The notes under the pieces are model-generated. The model was not told where the DNA came from. It worked only from the letters and a program-made list of their open reading frames with translations, and searched no databases. A stretch of DNA of 64,000 nt. It comes from Elephas maximus indicus. Taxonomy: Eukaryota; Chordata; Mammalia; Proboscidea; Elephantidae. Location of the stretch: the NCBI RefSeq assembly GCF_024166365.1, contig NC_064832.1, forward strand, positions 46,590,249-46,654,248, read 5' to 3'. The position numbers were made by a program, and so were the translations under genes. Shown one piece after another: positions 10,670-22,084 of this stretch (position 1 is the stretch's first letter; each line of letters starts with the position of its first letter).

Positions 10670-12034
10670 TTAACTTCCATTACAACTATTTTATTTTCTG
10701 ATCATAGTGTTAGATTTAATTATAAGATTCTCATTTGGTCATAAATACTATTATTTTAATCAGGTCTTTAAGCATAGCCCTAACTGGACACAAAGCCAAA
10801 AAAATCTTGTTGGCATATTTCTGAAGGTACTTACTGCCATTATTGTCCTACATTTTGATGGCAAGGATACAAACCACATGTAACCCAATAACATAATACT
10901 AATTGCAGTTTTAATATTATTGGATGACACATTGATCTTTTCTGTAGAAAGTGTTTTATTGTTGCAGTCCAACCTATGGTGTCGTTGATTTTTATCCGTA
11001 TCCAGACAACTCTGTGTGGATCTTATGTACTCTTCTAATCTAAACTATCCATCATTTTAACCATTGCTCTTGTTTCCAAATGAATGAAGAATAGAGGGAT
11101 TTAAAAAGAGCTAGAGAAAGGAAGATCGAAGGCATTCATTCAGTACCTACTACTGTCCAGTGCCTGGCGTTTAATATATACAATTTATTTAAACCTAACA
11201 ACCAAATCATTCACCATCTATGCAACAAATAGAAAACTTATTTAGCCTATTTATCGTACAGAATGTCTATAACAATACAAGAATATGTAAGTAACTATTT
11301 TTCATTATATTGATTAAAACCATATGCAGGCTAACTACTTTTTTTTTAAAGCAAGCACTTCTGCTTATAACAATTTGGTATCTCATAAATTATTTTTAAT
11401 TCTAAGATCAAGCTAATGACTAAAGAAGTAAAAATGCTTTCTTGAGCCTTTCTCCTAAAATAGAATTAAGTACTTGATTAATTAACATAACACATCTTAA
11501 ACTGCAGCATCAAGTCATGTATATGCATGACTCGTATGAGTAGTTTGCTAAAATTTGTGGATCTGACACTTTAGTAAAAAATGGAATTAACTTCATAAGG
11601 ATAATTGAAACAATAAGGCAAGTTAAAAGACACATCATAAAATGATTCCAAAATTAAGCCTGTCAAGTATTTAACATATGATGTCAAACTTGATAACTTC
11701 TATCTAAAATGAAAATACAAATATAAATTCTTATTGAATTTTGATGACTCTTTTCCTTGAAAACTTAACGAACTACTCTAAACCTTTTATACACAATAAT
11801 GCAATAAAGCCTCTAATTCTGGAGACAATTTCTATGATAATATGATCTATTTTACTTTTTACTTAAAAGGAATATTTTGTGAAGAGGCAGGCATGATTTT
11901 ACTAATAGTCTGTTGGTTTCTTTGCTATTCATTTTAGGTTTCAGTGAGTGCCTCTAATTAGTAATTACACCTTTAAATATCAGGATTTAAAAATAATAGG
12001 TTTCTTCCAATCGTGATTTCTATGATATCAGCAC
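10670..12034. other. Upstream AT-rich DNA; a MIR fragment near 11125-11220
   Basis: No gene seen. CAGTACCTACTACTGTCCAG near 11140, with the following 'tgcctggcgtttaatatata', resembles the 3' part of MIR in reverse. The remainder shows nothing recognisable. Confidence 0.45.
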
Positions 12035-12240
12035 TGAACTGGGCCATACATTGTAAACACTTGTCATAGACAGATTAATTTAATCTTCATAACAACACCA
12101 TGAGGTTGATACTACTATTATTCCCATTTTATAGATAAGGAAATGGAAGCATAGAAATGTTGAAGTAACTTGCCTAAGGTCAAACATCTAGCATTTGCAG
12201 AGCCACTATACAAATCCAGGTCTGGCCACGACACCAAAAT
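12035..12240 (-). repeat. MIR SINE
   Basis: AATCTTCATAACAACACCAT, CCCATTTTATAGATAAGGAA, AAGTAACTTGCCTAAGGTCA and a degraded 'agagccactatacaaatcc' follow the MIR consensus in reverse complement. Confidence 0.85.
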
Positions 12241-12257
12241 GTATGTCTGGACTTATA

Positions 12258-12432
12258 AGTCCCCAAAAAAACCCAAACCCGTTGCGGTCCAGTCAATTCC
12301 AACCCATAGTGACCCTACAGGACAGAGTAGAACTGCCCCGTGTGGTTTCCAAGGAGCACCTGGAGGATTTGAACTGCCAATCTTTTGGCTAGCAGCCGTA
12401 GCTCTTAATCATTGTGCCACCAAGGTTTCCTT
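12258..12432 (-). repeat. AfroSINE, short form
   Basis: Reversed tail AAAAACCCAAACCCGTTGCG, GACCCTACAGGACAGAGTAG, TTTCCAAGGAGCACCTGGAG, and reversed head TTGTGCCACCAAGGTTTCCT. Inserted beside the MIR at 12035-12240. Confidence 0.93.
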
Positions 12433-12854
12433 AATTATAAAAGAACCATTCAAATGATGACAGGTTTATAAAATAACATCAACTATGAAAATAATTGGTG
12501 CTTTGTTTTTGTTTTCTTGTTTGTTTCTATTTTTCTGTCTTGCAGTATAGAGTGTAGAGAAGGAATCTACTCATTTCATATGTAAAAACACTGCAGTGGA
12601 ATTTTCCCAGTTGTATTGATTTGACATCGCATTAGGCCATGTCATGCACCTTTTTTTTTTTTTTAACATGATGATGATGATGATAATGAGGTGATGAAGA
12701 CAACTGAACTGTATTGAATACATATTCCAGGTTCTGGGCTGTGTGCTTTATATTCATTTGATGATTTAATACTGAAATATCCTCAGGAGCTTTTGTTTTT
12801 CTTAGCCCAAATGGTGTTGATTTATTGCATTAGGCCAATACCATTTACTTTTAT
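12433..12854. other. Upstream DNA with a T-run, a (GAT)n patch and a possible MIR-like remnant
   Basis: Poly(T) at about 12651-12664 is followed by GATGATGATGATGATAATGA. The segment 12700-12790 weakly resembles a MIR-family element in reverse. No gene. Confidence 0.35.
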
Positions 12855-13075
12855 TTTACATCATAATCACAGTAATAACAAAAACATTTATCTGGCACTT
12901 ATGGCTTGTCTAGACCTGAGCCAAAGTTTTACATCCATTAGCTCAGTGAATACATAAGAATATCAAGGCACAGATAGGTTAAGTAAACCCCCTAAAATAA
13001 CTCAGCTGGAAAATGGTGTAACCAGGATTTGCATATAGCTTTGCAACCTTCACTCTGAAATGCAAAGCTCAGCTG
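12855..13075 (-). repeat. MIR SINE, diverged
   Basis: ATTTATCTGGCACTTATGGC, 'ttacatccattagctcagtg', AAGGCACAGATAGGTTAAGT and 'gtgtaaccaggatttgcata' fall in MIR order, reverse complement. Confidence 0.65.
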
Positions 13076-13139
13076 CCACTTCAAGTATGCTCACAGCAGT
13101 GCAAAGAAAAGCATTTTGTGGTCTTTTTGCCATGGTCTT

Positions 13140-13870
13140 ATAACCCAATCTCTTGGGTGAGACTGTGAAAATAAGGTAATTCTGGCCCACCAACAGGATT
13201 GGTCAGTGTTGTCAACCCACTATGCTTAAAAGAGAGCCAATTCCAGAGTGGAGTCAGGATCTTACCACCACCAAGAAAGAAAAGCCAGGAGTGGAGTATG
13301 TCCTTTGGACCTGGGAGGACTGGGCTGAGACCCTCCTAGACCCAGGAGACAGAGAGAGAAGAGCTTTAACACCAAAGTCAGCAAGACAGCGAGAAGCAGA
13401 GGCAGGGAAACAGCAGCACCAAAGGCAGCAGAACCAGGAGAATGGCAGGAGGCAGCCTGGTGGGCTTCTTAGCCCCTGAAGCAAGAAAACTGAGCGTCTT
13501 CAGACAGGAGGCTTGCTGGCAGAGTAAGGTGACCCTGGGCACTTAGTGGAGCTAGGTTTGCTGACCAACGGAACTAGAGCTGAACACCTCCAGGCAAGGC
13601 TTTGTTGTCGAGTAGGGTGCCTTGGGGCACTTATTGGCAGAGCTGAAAGAGTTTTGTAACATTTGCTGGAGCAAGGCAAAGGCCGAGGGGCCAGAGAGAG
13701 ACAGCTGAGAAAAGTCTGTCCTGACGGAAGAACTGTACCTTGAGCATTCCTGAACCTGAATTGTAACCTGTTACTTTCCTAATAAATCCCATAATGGTGA
13801 CTACTGTCTGTGTGGCATTGCAATGAATTATTGAACTCAACAGAGAAGTAGAGAGTGCCATGGGAGGGAC
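13140..13870 (+). mobile_element. Probable endogenous retrovirus LTR, afrotherian lineage
   Basis: GC-richer block with a polyadenylation signal in CCTAATAAATCCCATAATGG (about 13779) and U3-like purine-rich sequence. The segment TGTCCTTTGGACCTGGGAGG (about 13298) and its upstream 'accaccaagaaag' module also occur, in reverse, in the LTR at 7385-7915. The 85-codon frame at 13222 lies wholly inside it and is not a gene. No viral genes adjoin. Exact ends uncertain. Confidence 0.6.
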
Positions 13871-14439
13871 GGTTGGTATCAGGATTGGCAAGGACAGCAG
13901 AGAGAGGAGGCATGTCTGACCTCCACCTCATAGGAATCAGCCTTGGGCTGTTGATCTTGATTCTCCTTCCTCCTTGTGAAGTTAGAGGAGGTCTAATCCT
14001 GCCATGTCATTTTTATGCTTGGGTTTTTTACTTTATTAGTAAGTAAAAATATAAAATAAAATAAGATTTTAAAAAGCTTGGATCTTTTGATCATATTAGC
14101 TCAGTCATACTTCCTGAAGTCAGTGCTGTCTCTGCTACAGAAAAGCTGTTACCTGGGAAAGCTATTTGATTGTTCTGATTTTCAGTTTACTCTTTGAAAA
14201 AGGAGACATGCTTTCCTCACAGGGATATTCTCTGATTAAAACATAATAAACATATAAATGTTTTGTAAGATGCATGATAGAATAAAAATTCAAGTTAATA
14301 TTATATCCTTCATTATCTTCACCTCTAAATATAAGAACATAAACAAAAATATAGGCCAATAGAAACTAAAAATTGACGTTTACCCCAAAATTTCTATTGG
14401 AAAAGAAATACTTAGGGTTTTTTTTGCCCCATAATCTGA

Positions 14440-14790
14440 TTTTTTTTTTTTAACTTATTTGTGTTTTTGGTGAAGATTTACAAAGCAGTTTAGGTTCCCA
14501 TTCAACAATTTCTACACAAATTCTTCAGTGACATTGGTTACCTTCTTCATAATGCGTGAGCATTCTCATCATTTCTGTTCTGGTTGTTACACTTCCATTT
14601 ATCTAGTTTCCCTGCCCCCTTAAACTCTCATCTTCAAAGTAACTGTTGAGCATTTGGTCTCATACAGGTGATTTTTATAGGAGCACAGTACTCACAGGTG
14701 ATAGTCATCATTTTGTGAGCCAATCGGTTATTTAGCTACAAGGTGACCTCAGGAGTTAGCTTCGGTTCAAGGTTAAAGAGTAGAAATACT
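14440..14790. repeat. Interspersed repeat of unresolved class, seen widely in afrotherian genomes
   Basis: Starts after a T-run with GTGTTTTTGGTGAAGATTTAC and continues through TTCAGTGACATTGGTTACCT to about 'ggtgacctcaggagttagc'. I recall this as a common afrotherian repeat but cannot name its class (L1 3' end or ERV-derived). Confidence 0.5.
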
Positions 14791-14882
14791 TAGTTTTTTG
14801 CTTTAAAAAGTAATTAAGCACACTTCCAGTGCAGCTTATGTGCAGGCACCATCTGTCAGCGGTGAACTGAATGTTGCTATGA

Positions 14883-15051
14883 GACCTGGTGGTGCGGTGA
14901 TGAAGAGCTGTAGCATGCTACGGCTACTAACAATAGGTCAGCAGTTCAGATCCACCAGCCACGCTTTAGAAATTCTATGGAGCAGTTCTACTTGGTCCTA
15001 TAGGGTCACTATGAGTTGGAATCAACTGGATGGAAATGGGTTTGGCTGGTT
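14883..15051 (+). repeat. AfroSINE, short form
   Basis: GACCTGGTGGTGCGGTGATG head, jump to TTTAGAAATTCTATGGAGCA, GGGTCACTATGAGTTGGAAT end. Flanked by perfect 9-bp duplication TTGCTATGA (14874-14882 and 15052-15060). Confidence 0.93.
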
Positions 15052-15094
15052 TTGCTATGATGCTGAATAAATTTCAGCAGAGCTTCCAGACTAA

Positions 15095-15260
15095 GAAGGA
15101 CTAGAAAAGAAGGCCTGGTGATCTAGTTCTAAAAATCAACCAGTGGAAACCCTATGGATCAAAGTGGTCTGATCCACAATAGATCATGGAGATGGCGCAG
15201 GACCAGGCAGCATTTTGTTTGGTTGTACTTGGGGTTGCCACGAGTTGGTGGCTGATTTGA
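15095..15260 (+). mobile_element. RTE LINE 3'-end fragment
   Basis: ATCATGGAGATGGCGCAGGA and CAGGCAGCATTTTGTTTGGT match the 3' end of the RTE copy at 1850-1930; its own end is degraded (GGGTTGCCACGAGTTGGTGG). The left part, with CCTGGTGATCTAGTTCT, looks RTE- or AfroSINE-related. Confidence 0.65.
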
Positions 15261-15669
15261 TATTTAAGTTAAATGAAACGAACTCATCTTCTTGAAACCT
15301 TAAAAGTGTTTTCCATTTTCATTTCAGGATTAAAAAAAAAGAAAAAAACTCAACATTAATTAAATAAGTTTATTGGGGTATAAGCAAAGCGTTTAATTTA
15401 GGTTGTATTTGATTTACCCAGGCATTTAGTCTTATGTAGACAAGCTTTTTACTAAACACGGGTAAAGCTTCCTAAAGATCTCAACAAAAAATTAATTTTC
15501 AGAAATACATTCCTTTTAAATATAGATGCACAAATTGCCCATGATCAACATATGATTTTTCATTTATCAGTTTGAAAAAGAAGAAAAATATTTGGTAATA
15601 GCCACTAATGGAAATATATGCAAAAATAGATACTGCACATATTGTAGAAAAGATCTAATTTTATATTTT
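15261..15669. other. Upstream AT-rich DNA, nothing recognised
   Basis: No coding or RNA signal and no recognisable transposon. Confidence 0.4.
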
Positions 15670-15924
15670 TGTGAAAATTTTATTTCGACAGTTTCAAACT
15701 GGCAGAATAATTGCAAGAATATTGCAAAGAACTACCTGTACCTTTGAACCAATATCCCCAGTTTTCCCAGTAATACCCTTTTGGGGAAAACATCCAGTCT
15801 AGTACACCATTGCACCCAGATGTTACAAGTGTCTGATATTCAATTGGAAACAGTGCCTCAATTTCTCCTTGAGTTCACCAATCTTGGCATATTGGAAGAC
15901 TATAGTCATTTTATAAACTGTCCC

Positions 15925-16590
15925 TATATTAGTTTCTTGTTCTTGCTGTAATAAAGTATCACAAACTTAGTGGCTTAAAACAGTACAAATTTCGTATCTT
16001 ATAGCTCTGGATATTAGAAGTCCTAAATGGGCCTCACTGGGCTACAATCAAGTTGTTGGCAGGGCTTTTTTACCTTCTGGAAGATGTAAGGGAAAGTACA
16101 TTGCCTTGCCTTATTGATGAAGCCCTGGTGGTGCAGTGGTTTAGAGCTCAAGCTGCTAACTAAAGGTCGGTAGTTGGAATCCAGCAGGAGCTCCTTGGAA
16201 GCCTTGTGGTGCAGTTCTACTCTGTCCTGTAAGGTTACTATGAGTTGGAATCAACTTGGTGACAGTGGGTTTGGTTTGTTTTTTGCCTTTTTGAGCTTCT
16301 AAAGACTGCCTACATTCCTTGGCTTGTTACCCCGTTTCTCCATTTGTGAAGCCAGCAACATTGGGCTAAGTCCTTCTTGCTACCATCTCTCTGCTTCCTT
16401 TTCCCATTTCTAAGGACCCTTGTGATTATATTAGGCCCACCCAGATATGCCATCTCAAGGTCCTCTGATTAGTAATCTCAATTTACATCTAAACCTTAAT
16501 TCACATTTGCCATGTAGCCTAAAAAATTTAGAGGTTATGGGGATTAGGATGTAGACATTTTTGGGAGGCCATTACTCTGACTACCAGTGT
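15925..16590 (-). mobile_element. ERVL (MLT2-type) LTR inserted in L1, itself split by an AfroSINE
   Basis: ATTAGTTTCTTGTTCTTGCT, GTGGCTTAAAACAGTACAAA, CCTACATTCCTTGGCTTGTT, TATTAGGCCCACCCAGATAT and GGGAGGCCATTACTCTGACT are the order expected for an MLT2-type solo LTR in reverse. Interrupted at 16118-16282 by an AfroSINE. Confidence 0.8.
16118..16282 (+). repeat. AfroSINE, short form, nested in the LTR
   Basis: TGAAGCCCTGGTGGTGCAGT head, then GGAGCTCCTTGGAAGCCTTG and GGTTACTATGAGTTGGAATC. Flanked by TTGCCTTATTGA (16106-16117) and TTGCCTTTTTGA (16283-16294). Confidence 0.94.
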
Positions 16591-16761
16591 TTACTTGCAT
16601 AGGTTCAGCAGGGGTATTACAATGTCCTTTCTTTCCATTGCATCCTATTGGCTAGTATACAATAGTTATTTGTCCCTTTACTGGTTGTGTTAACTTTAAT
16701 CATTTGGTGATGATAGGTCAACTAGGTTTTTCCACTATATAGTTACTTTATACTCCTTTAT

Positions 16762-16826
16762 ATATAGGGTCGCTATGAGTTGGAATCGACTCGACGGCAC
16801 TGGGTTTGGTTTGGCTTGGTTTTTTA
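16762..16826 (+). repeat. AfroSINE 3' fragment (5'-truncated)
   Basis: Only the tail: AGGGTCGCTATGAGTTGGAA, then GACTCGACGGCACTGGGTTT and a TTGG-rich end. Little diverged for its length. Confidence 0.85.
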
Positions 16827-17191
16827 TTAGTAACTACCTTGGGGATGAACTACTTGAGCCTATGCCATTTGTATTCCACTTTCAGACACTACTTTTAGCG
16901 TCCATTGATGTTTCTGGCCTGAATGAACTATCACACGGATGATCGTCAAACCGAGATTTTCCAACACCATCATTTCCTTCATACTCATTAGTTGGCTTTC
17001 TAATCTAAATAGAGCTTTCTCTTCTTCCTTTTTGTTTGTATCAGTGTGTACTTGCAGTATCCTATTTATTCAGTGGGTTATACTCCACTATTATCATTAT
17101 TTGGATACTCAAATTTGTCAGTTTGGCCTCCTAAAGTCCTTTCAAATTGAGTTATATAGTTTTGTTTTGTTTTCCTTTTCTTCTACCCCAT

Positions 17192-17215
17192 CTTTATTTA
17201 TTTATTTATTTATTG
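17192..17215. repeat. (TTTA)n microsatellite
   Basis: About five TTTA units within L1-like sequence. Confidence 0.85.
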
Positions 17216-17683
17216 CACCTTATTTTCTTACAAAACAAGACCTTCTGACTCATATTGTTTTTTCCCTGCTTCATCTCTGAAATCAACAATTTCTCTAAGG
17301 ATTCCTGGTTCTTTTCAGTAAAGAGTAGATGTGAAAACTCTTGGTATGTGAAAAACAGTGGGGCCTAGGTGAATTCATTGCTACTGAGGTGCCAGTCATC
17401 CTAGGCTCTTTCAGTGGAAAAACTCAGAAAAAAAATGTATACATGTACATATGTATGTACCACACACACCCATATTTATTTCTGTATCTACATATATGTG
17501 TCGATTGTCAAGAATACACTGGAAAACTATAGAGTCCGTTCCATCTCACCCCACTTTTACATCTGTACTACCCTTCTCTGAGAGTGCAAAACTGTCAGCC
17601 TTCCATGGGGACCCTATTCCAACTCAGGTCTGCCTAATCCAAGGCTGCCAATATCATTTGACTTTGCCTAATGGATTTTTGAC

Positions 17684-17860
17684 AATGGAAGAAAGGAAAG
17701 AAGAAAGGTGGGAGGGGAGGGAGGGAGGTAAGGAAAGAAGGAGGGTTAAAAAGCATGGAGGTAGGGAGGAGAGAAGGAAGGAAATAAGGAGACTGGAAGG
17801 AAAGAGGGTAGAAAGCAGTAGATATTATTTAAAGAAAAAGGAAGAAGAAAAACAAGAACA
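17684..17860. repeat. Purine-rich (GGAA/GGGA)n low-complexity tract
   Basis: Nearly pure A/G over about 175 bases with GGAAGGAA and GGGAGGGAGG blocks. The 142-codon open frame across it (17451-17879) is a by-product of this composition. Confidence 0.9.
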
Positions 17861-18300
17861 GTTGATCCTGTTTTTTTGAAAGTAATTAGCAATGTATATT
17901 GATTTTTATAACTTTTCACTTGGAAATAATTTTGAACCCTCTGAAAAGTTGCAAGAATAAGAATAGTACAAAGAGAATCTCTAAAACTTTTACTACATTT
18001 TTTTTTGTAAATGTTGCCATGTTTGCTTTTCTCTCTCTCCCTTACGTAGAAAACACATATGTATAAGCACATGCATCTATATAAGCATATATGTATACAC
18101 ATATGCATCTCTGTATACACGTACACACATTTCTGTTTTCTGAATCATTTGAAAATATGTTTCATCTATCATAGCATTTACCCCTACATATTTTAATGTA
18201 TTTTTCCTTAAATTGAGTATATTGCCTTACATAACCCCAGTACATTTGCTGGCATCAGGAAATATAAGGTTGATTCTTTTTTTCTTTTTTGTCTATTCTA

Positions 18301-18695
18301 CTATCTATATTTTGATTTTGTCATTATATTCAGTACTGCCCTTTGAAGCATTTTTTTCACTCAATACATAATCTTGTCTAGAATCAGTTTTACAATTATG
18401 TCTCTTTAGAAGAATACAGCCCCCCACTTTTTAGTAAATTTATCTATACAGTACTAAAATGTACATTTTTTTGACATTGTTAATTAATTTCTATGAAATT
18501 AATCTCCTGTGAAAATACTTGCATAAGTAAATGAAAATATATTAATAATTGTGTTACTTTCAACATTTTCAAAATAAAACATCAGAAGCAGACTATGTAC
18601 CTATTAAGAAAGAACTGACTATGTAGATGATAACATATACACACGATGAACACTACACAGCTATTTAAAAGAGTAATGTTCTGGTGTGGAAAGAT
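18301..18695. other. Upstream AT-rich DNA, possibly more old L1
   Basis: No gene. Composition resembles the L1 material to the left, but I cannot anchor it to a consensus. Confidence 0.35.
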
Positions 18696-18862
18696 GAGGA
18701 ACCCTAGTGGTGCAGTGGGTAAAGCGATTGTCTGCTAACCATAAGGTTGGCAGTTTGAAACCACCAGAGGCTCTTCGGGAGAAAGATGTGGCTGTCTGTT
18801 TCCATAAAGACTTACAGCCTTGGAAACCCTATGGGACAGTTCTACTCTGTCTTATAGAATGG
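18696..18862 (+). repeat. AfroSINE, long form, 3'-shortened
   Basis: GGAACCCTAGTGGTGCAGTG head, CTGTCTGTTTCCATAAAGAC, GGGACAGTTCTACTCTGTCT, then the expected end is lost or badly decayed after 18860. Confidence 0.9.
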
Positions 18863-20246
18863 GAAGATGGGCTTGATTTGTCATTATTGGGTGAAAAGAA
18901 TTTGAATAAAAGGGCAATTATTACAGTCTCATTTATATGGTAGGGTACGGCTGCTATTATAAAACTACAACTGAATCACATTTGACATAATACGTTAATA
19001 ACATTTTGTATCCAAAACACAAATTTAAAATATTACACAAATAACATTTTAAGAATGATCAAAATAAATAAAACCTGTCCTATTAAGAAAATGGAGAAAT
19101 TTTGCTATTGAGCAGTTTTTTGACATAGATAACCATGAGAATTTTAGTGACATCTAAAACATTGTAATAACCACAAGTGTTTGGTTAAACATAGGACTTC
19201 CAATATCAGATTTTCTTTACAAACTCAGCAAAGCTGTATTTACTAGTATTTTTGGAATATGTGAGATTATTATTAATTTATTTAACTGCTAATTTTTGGC
19301 AATATGTCTAATAGTCAAGAAAATTGCATGCTGAAGTTAAATGTATATGTATCACATAATTATCAAAATTATATGTAGCAGCTACCATTTTGAACCAGCT
19401 TGTAGACAGAAATTCAGCAGAGAAAGGCCCATGTAGAAATGCCCCCTCTATAATCAACAAGCATGTCAATTTCCACCAAAAAATCACGCAGTTGGCAGCA
19501 GAATATTGGAGCTAATTGGTATATGTTTTTCTTTTAGAAGTGAAAATTCTAACCTTTTACTTGACAGATGTTTGGGTAAAATGCCATGTAACATTTTGAG
19601 AGCTTATCTGTGCTCTTTACAGTTGTGTTTATGCTGCCACACATTCAGGAGTGAACAAATGAAAAAAGTTAACAAAAGTAAAAATATGGCCTAATGAGCT
19701 GTTTACAAAAACATATATAAATCAAAAGAAAGTTAATCTCGAACATGTAAAATGTTTAATAGCTTAATCAAATAGAATGTCATCCTGGGAGCACATTTCT
19801 AAACAGTTAGAACATTTGAGAACAAGCAACTTGTAGAGTTTTCAAGTGATGAGTAATTATAAATAAACACAATTGCTGTATCTTCTTACGAAAACTAATT
19901 TGTAATTCTTAAATGTTTACTATACCCATTTTTTTCATAATTTAGTTACAGTCAACTAATGGTATAATAATACTGAAAACTGTTTTTTAGAGTTAGTAAA
20001 ATCTTTCCCAAATATCATCTGGTCTTCATAAATTGAGAAAGCAGGGATATCAGATATTTCATTAGTATTTTTGAGATGAGAAAATTAACTCTCTAAGAAG
20101 TTAACTGACCTGTCTAATGGGCCAGATGAAAAACAAGGTCTTCCAATAACAATTGCAATGTACATAAAACATACTATCCTGAACACTCCAGTCCTACCCC
20201 ACCACAAGACTATCAGCAATCTTTAGGCACAATTAATACTGTCAAT
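18863..20246. other. Upstream AT-rich DNA, no gene seen
   Basis: No coding sequence, RNA gene or clear transposon. A faint MIR-like patch lies at about 20070-20120. Confidence 0.45.
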
Positions 20247-20462
20247 AGGAGCTCTGGCGGCATAAAGGTTAAGTGCTCAGCCGCTAACTGAAAGGTTGGT
20301 GGTTAGAACCCACCCAGTGGCTCCACGGGAGAAAGACCCATGGATCTACTCCTGTAAAGATTAAAAAAAGATTACAGGCTAATAAATCCTATAGAGCATT
20401 TCTACTCTATACATGGGGTCAGTATGAGCAGAAAATTGACTTGACGGTACCCAGCAACAACG
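20247..20462 (+). repeat. AfroSINE, long form, with an internal duplication and perfect target duplication
   Basis: GGAGCTCTGGCGGCATAAAG head; the middle reads TAAAGATTAAAAAAAGATTA, a local repeat of the usual TAAAGATTACAG. Ends in CCAGCAACAAC. Flanked by the perfect 11-bp ATACTGTCAAT at 20236-20246 and 20463-20473. Confidence 0.93.
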
Positions 20463-20747
20463 ATACTGTCAATTATCCCATGCATTTATTATATACTATG
20501 ATTTCATCTATGAATCTCGGTTGAGTGTGTTGCTTCTATTGAAAATGCTACACTAAGTCCAGTAAACGGTTAGCTTTGCTTAGTTCTCGAGTAGCAGATA
20601 GCGTATACCCATCAAGGTGAATGATAAGTGCTTTCGTTGGACAGAAATGGAGACAACGGTGTTTCATGAATTAGCCCACATTTTTATAAACAAAAATATT
20701 TTACTAATATGCATCTAATGTAACATATTTCATCGAGCAAATCTATT

Positions 20748-21222
20748 TCAAAAGACCTCTTCAAAATTTTAAAAAGAAAAATGTCGCTTTGATGACTAAG
20801 GTCTGCCTTACCCAAGTCATGATCTTTTCAATCACCTTGCATGCTTGCAAAAACTGGACTACAAAAAAGGAACACAGGAGAATTTATGTATTCTAATTGT
20901 AGTGTTGGTGAAGAATACTGAATATACTGTGGACTGCTGAAACAACACATCAGTATTAGAAGAAATACAACTAGAATGCTCCTTAGAATCTAGGCTGGTG
21001 AGACTTTATCTTGCTTAGTTTGGACACCTTGTCAGGAAATATGAATCACTAGAAAAGGACATCATATTTGGTAGACTATCACTGAAAGTGAAGGGAATCC
21101 CCAGTGAGATGAACTGACACAGGAACCACAATAATAGACTCAAATATACCAATGATCATGAAGATGGTGCAGGACCAGGCAACATTTTGCTGATGGATGG
21201 CAACTAACAACAACAACAATCT
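20748..21222 (+). mobile_element. RTE LINE 3'-end fragment
   Basis: Aligns by eye with 1440-1960 of the left-edge RTE: AGACCTCTTCAAAATTTTAA, GACTAAGGTCTGCCTTACCC, TAGTGTTGGTGAAGAATACT, AGGACATCATATTTGGTAGA and GATGGTGCAGGACCAGGCAA, ending in (CAA)n. Heavily mutated and non-coding. Confidence 0.85.
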
Positions 21223-22084
21223 AATGATTTAATAAAGAAATCAACCAGATATTGGAGCTTACATATACAATATTGAAACAACAATTTGTATGTCTTATCT
21301 GAAGAGTTAAGTCACATAAGTAAAAGCTGGAATTACTAGTAAATGTGTTCTTGTAGAGATGTTAAGTTAAAATACACCAAATTGATGGTATGGATTCTTA
21401 TTTTATTTACCTATAAAATAAAATAAATTAATTCCTCTCTTTAGCATTAAGTGATTTTCCATCCATGCACCAAAATAAAAAAGAATGTTAATCATGGGCC
21501 TAATGGATTTACACCAAGGATGCTGATATTCTACTTGGGGGTAAACTATTTATTACTAATGCGGCAATGAAGAAACAGGAGAAATCAGTTATTTGTTGTA
21601 GAACTCTAAGATTTTGGAAAGCTGGGTGATCACTATGGAAAAGTAGAGTACTCTTCTGGTGAGGGGAATAACAAAGGCAAACATGGACATTAATATTTAC
21701 ATGAAAGAGAGTGAAGTAATTGAAATTAAATTCATTGGTGAAGGGAAATTGTATGATTAAGTTATTTATATATTTTCTTTGACATAAATTAATATGTGCT
21801 CAAATTATATAATTTATAAAATAGAAGATATTATAAAGTTATCCAGCACTTTACCAACCAGTTATGAATGCTTAATATTTTGATGTTTATCTCCCCACTT
21901 ATTTTCTATGTACAAGTGTTTAAATATATGTTTTAAGACAGTTTATCTAATGTTATATACTGCTTTTATAAAATGATGCTTAACCTCAGTTTGTGAATTT
22001 GTCCATGTTATTAGTTATTCTTATAACATATTATTTTAACATTTGAATAGAATGTCATCATATAGCTGTTCTATAATATATTTA
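21223..22084. other. Upstream AT-rich DNA, no gene seen
   Basis: Part of 21760-22080 resembles generic L1/LTR-flanking AT-rich sequence, but nothing definite can be named. Confidence 0.35.

Larger units (their letters stand above)
15670..18300 (-). mobile_element. Old L1 3' region, split by later insertions
   Basis: Segments at 15670-15924, 16591-16760, 16826-17200, 17390-17530 and 17885-18290 read as L1M-type 3' sequence in reverse. Examples are the 'gcagaataattgcaagaata' and 'gaaaagttgcaagaataaga' motifs, GTATCAGTGTGTACTTGCAG near 17038, and GTGCCAGTCATCCTAGGCTC near 17390. No open ORF2 is left. It may be more than one L1 copy. An LTR and AfroSINE pieces lie within it. Confidence 0.65.

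Noticed and set aside
13222-13479. 85-codon frame
   Set aside because: Lies entirely within the LTR-like block and matches no viral or host protein domain.
17451-17879. 142-codon frame with a Lys/Glu/Arg-rich end
   Set aside because: The charged tail is produced by the purine-rich simple repeat, and the first half is L1 3' sequence.
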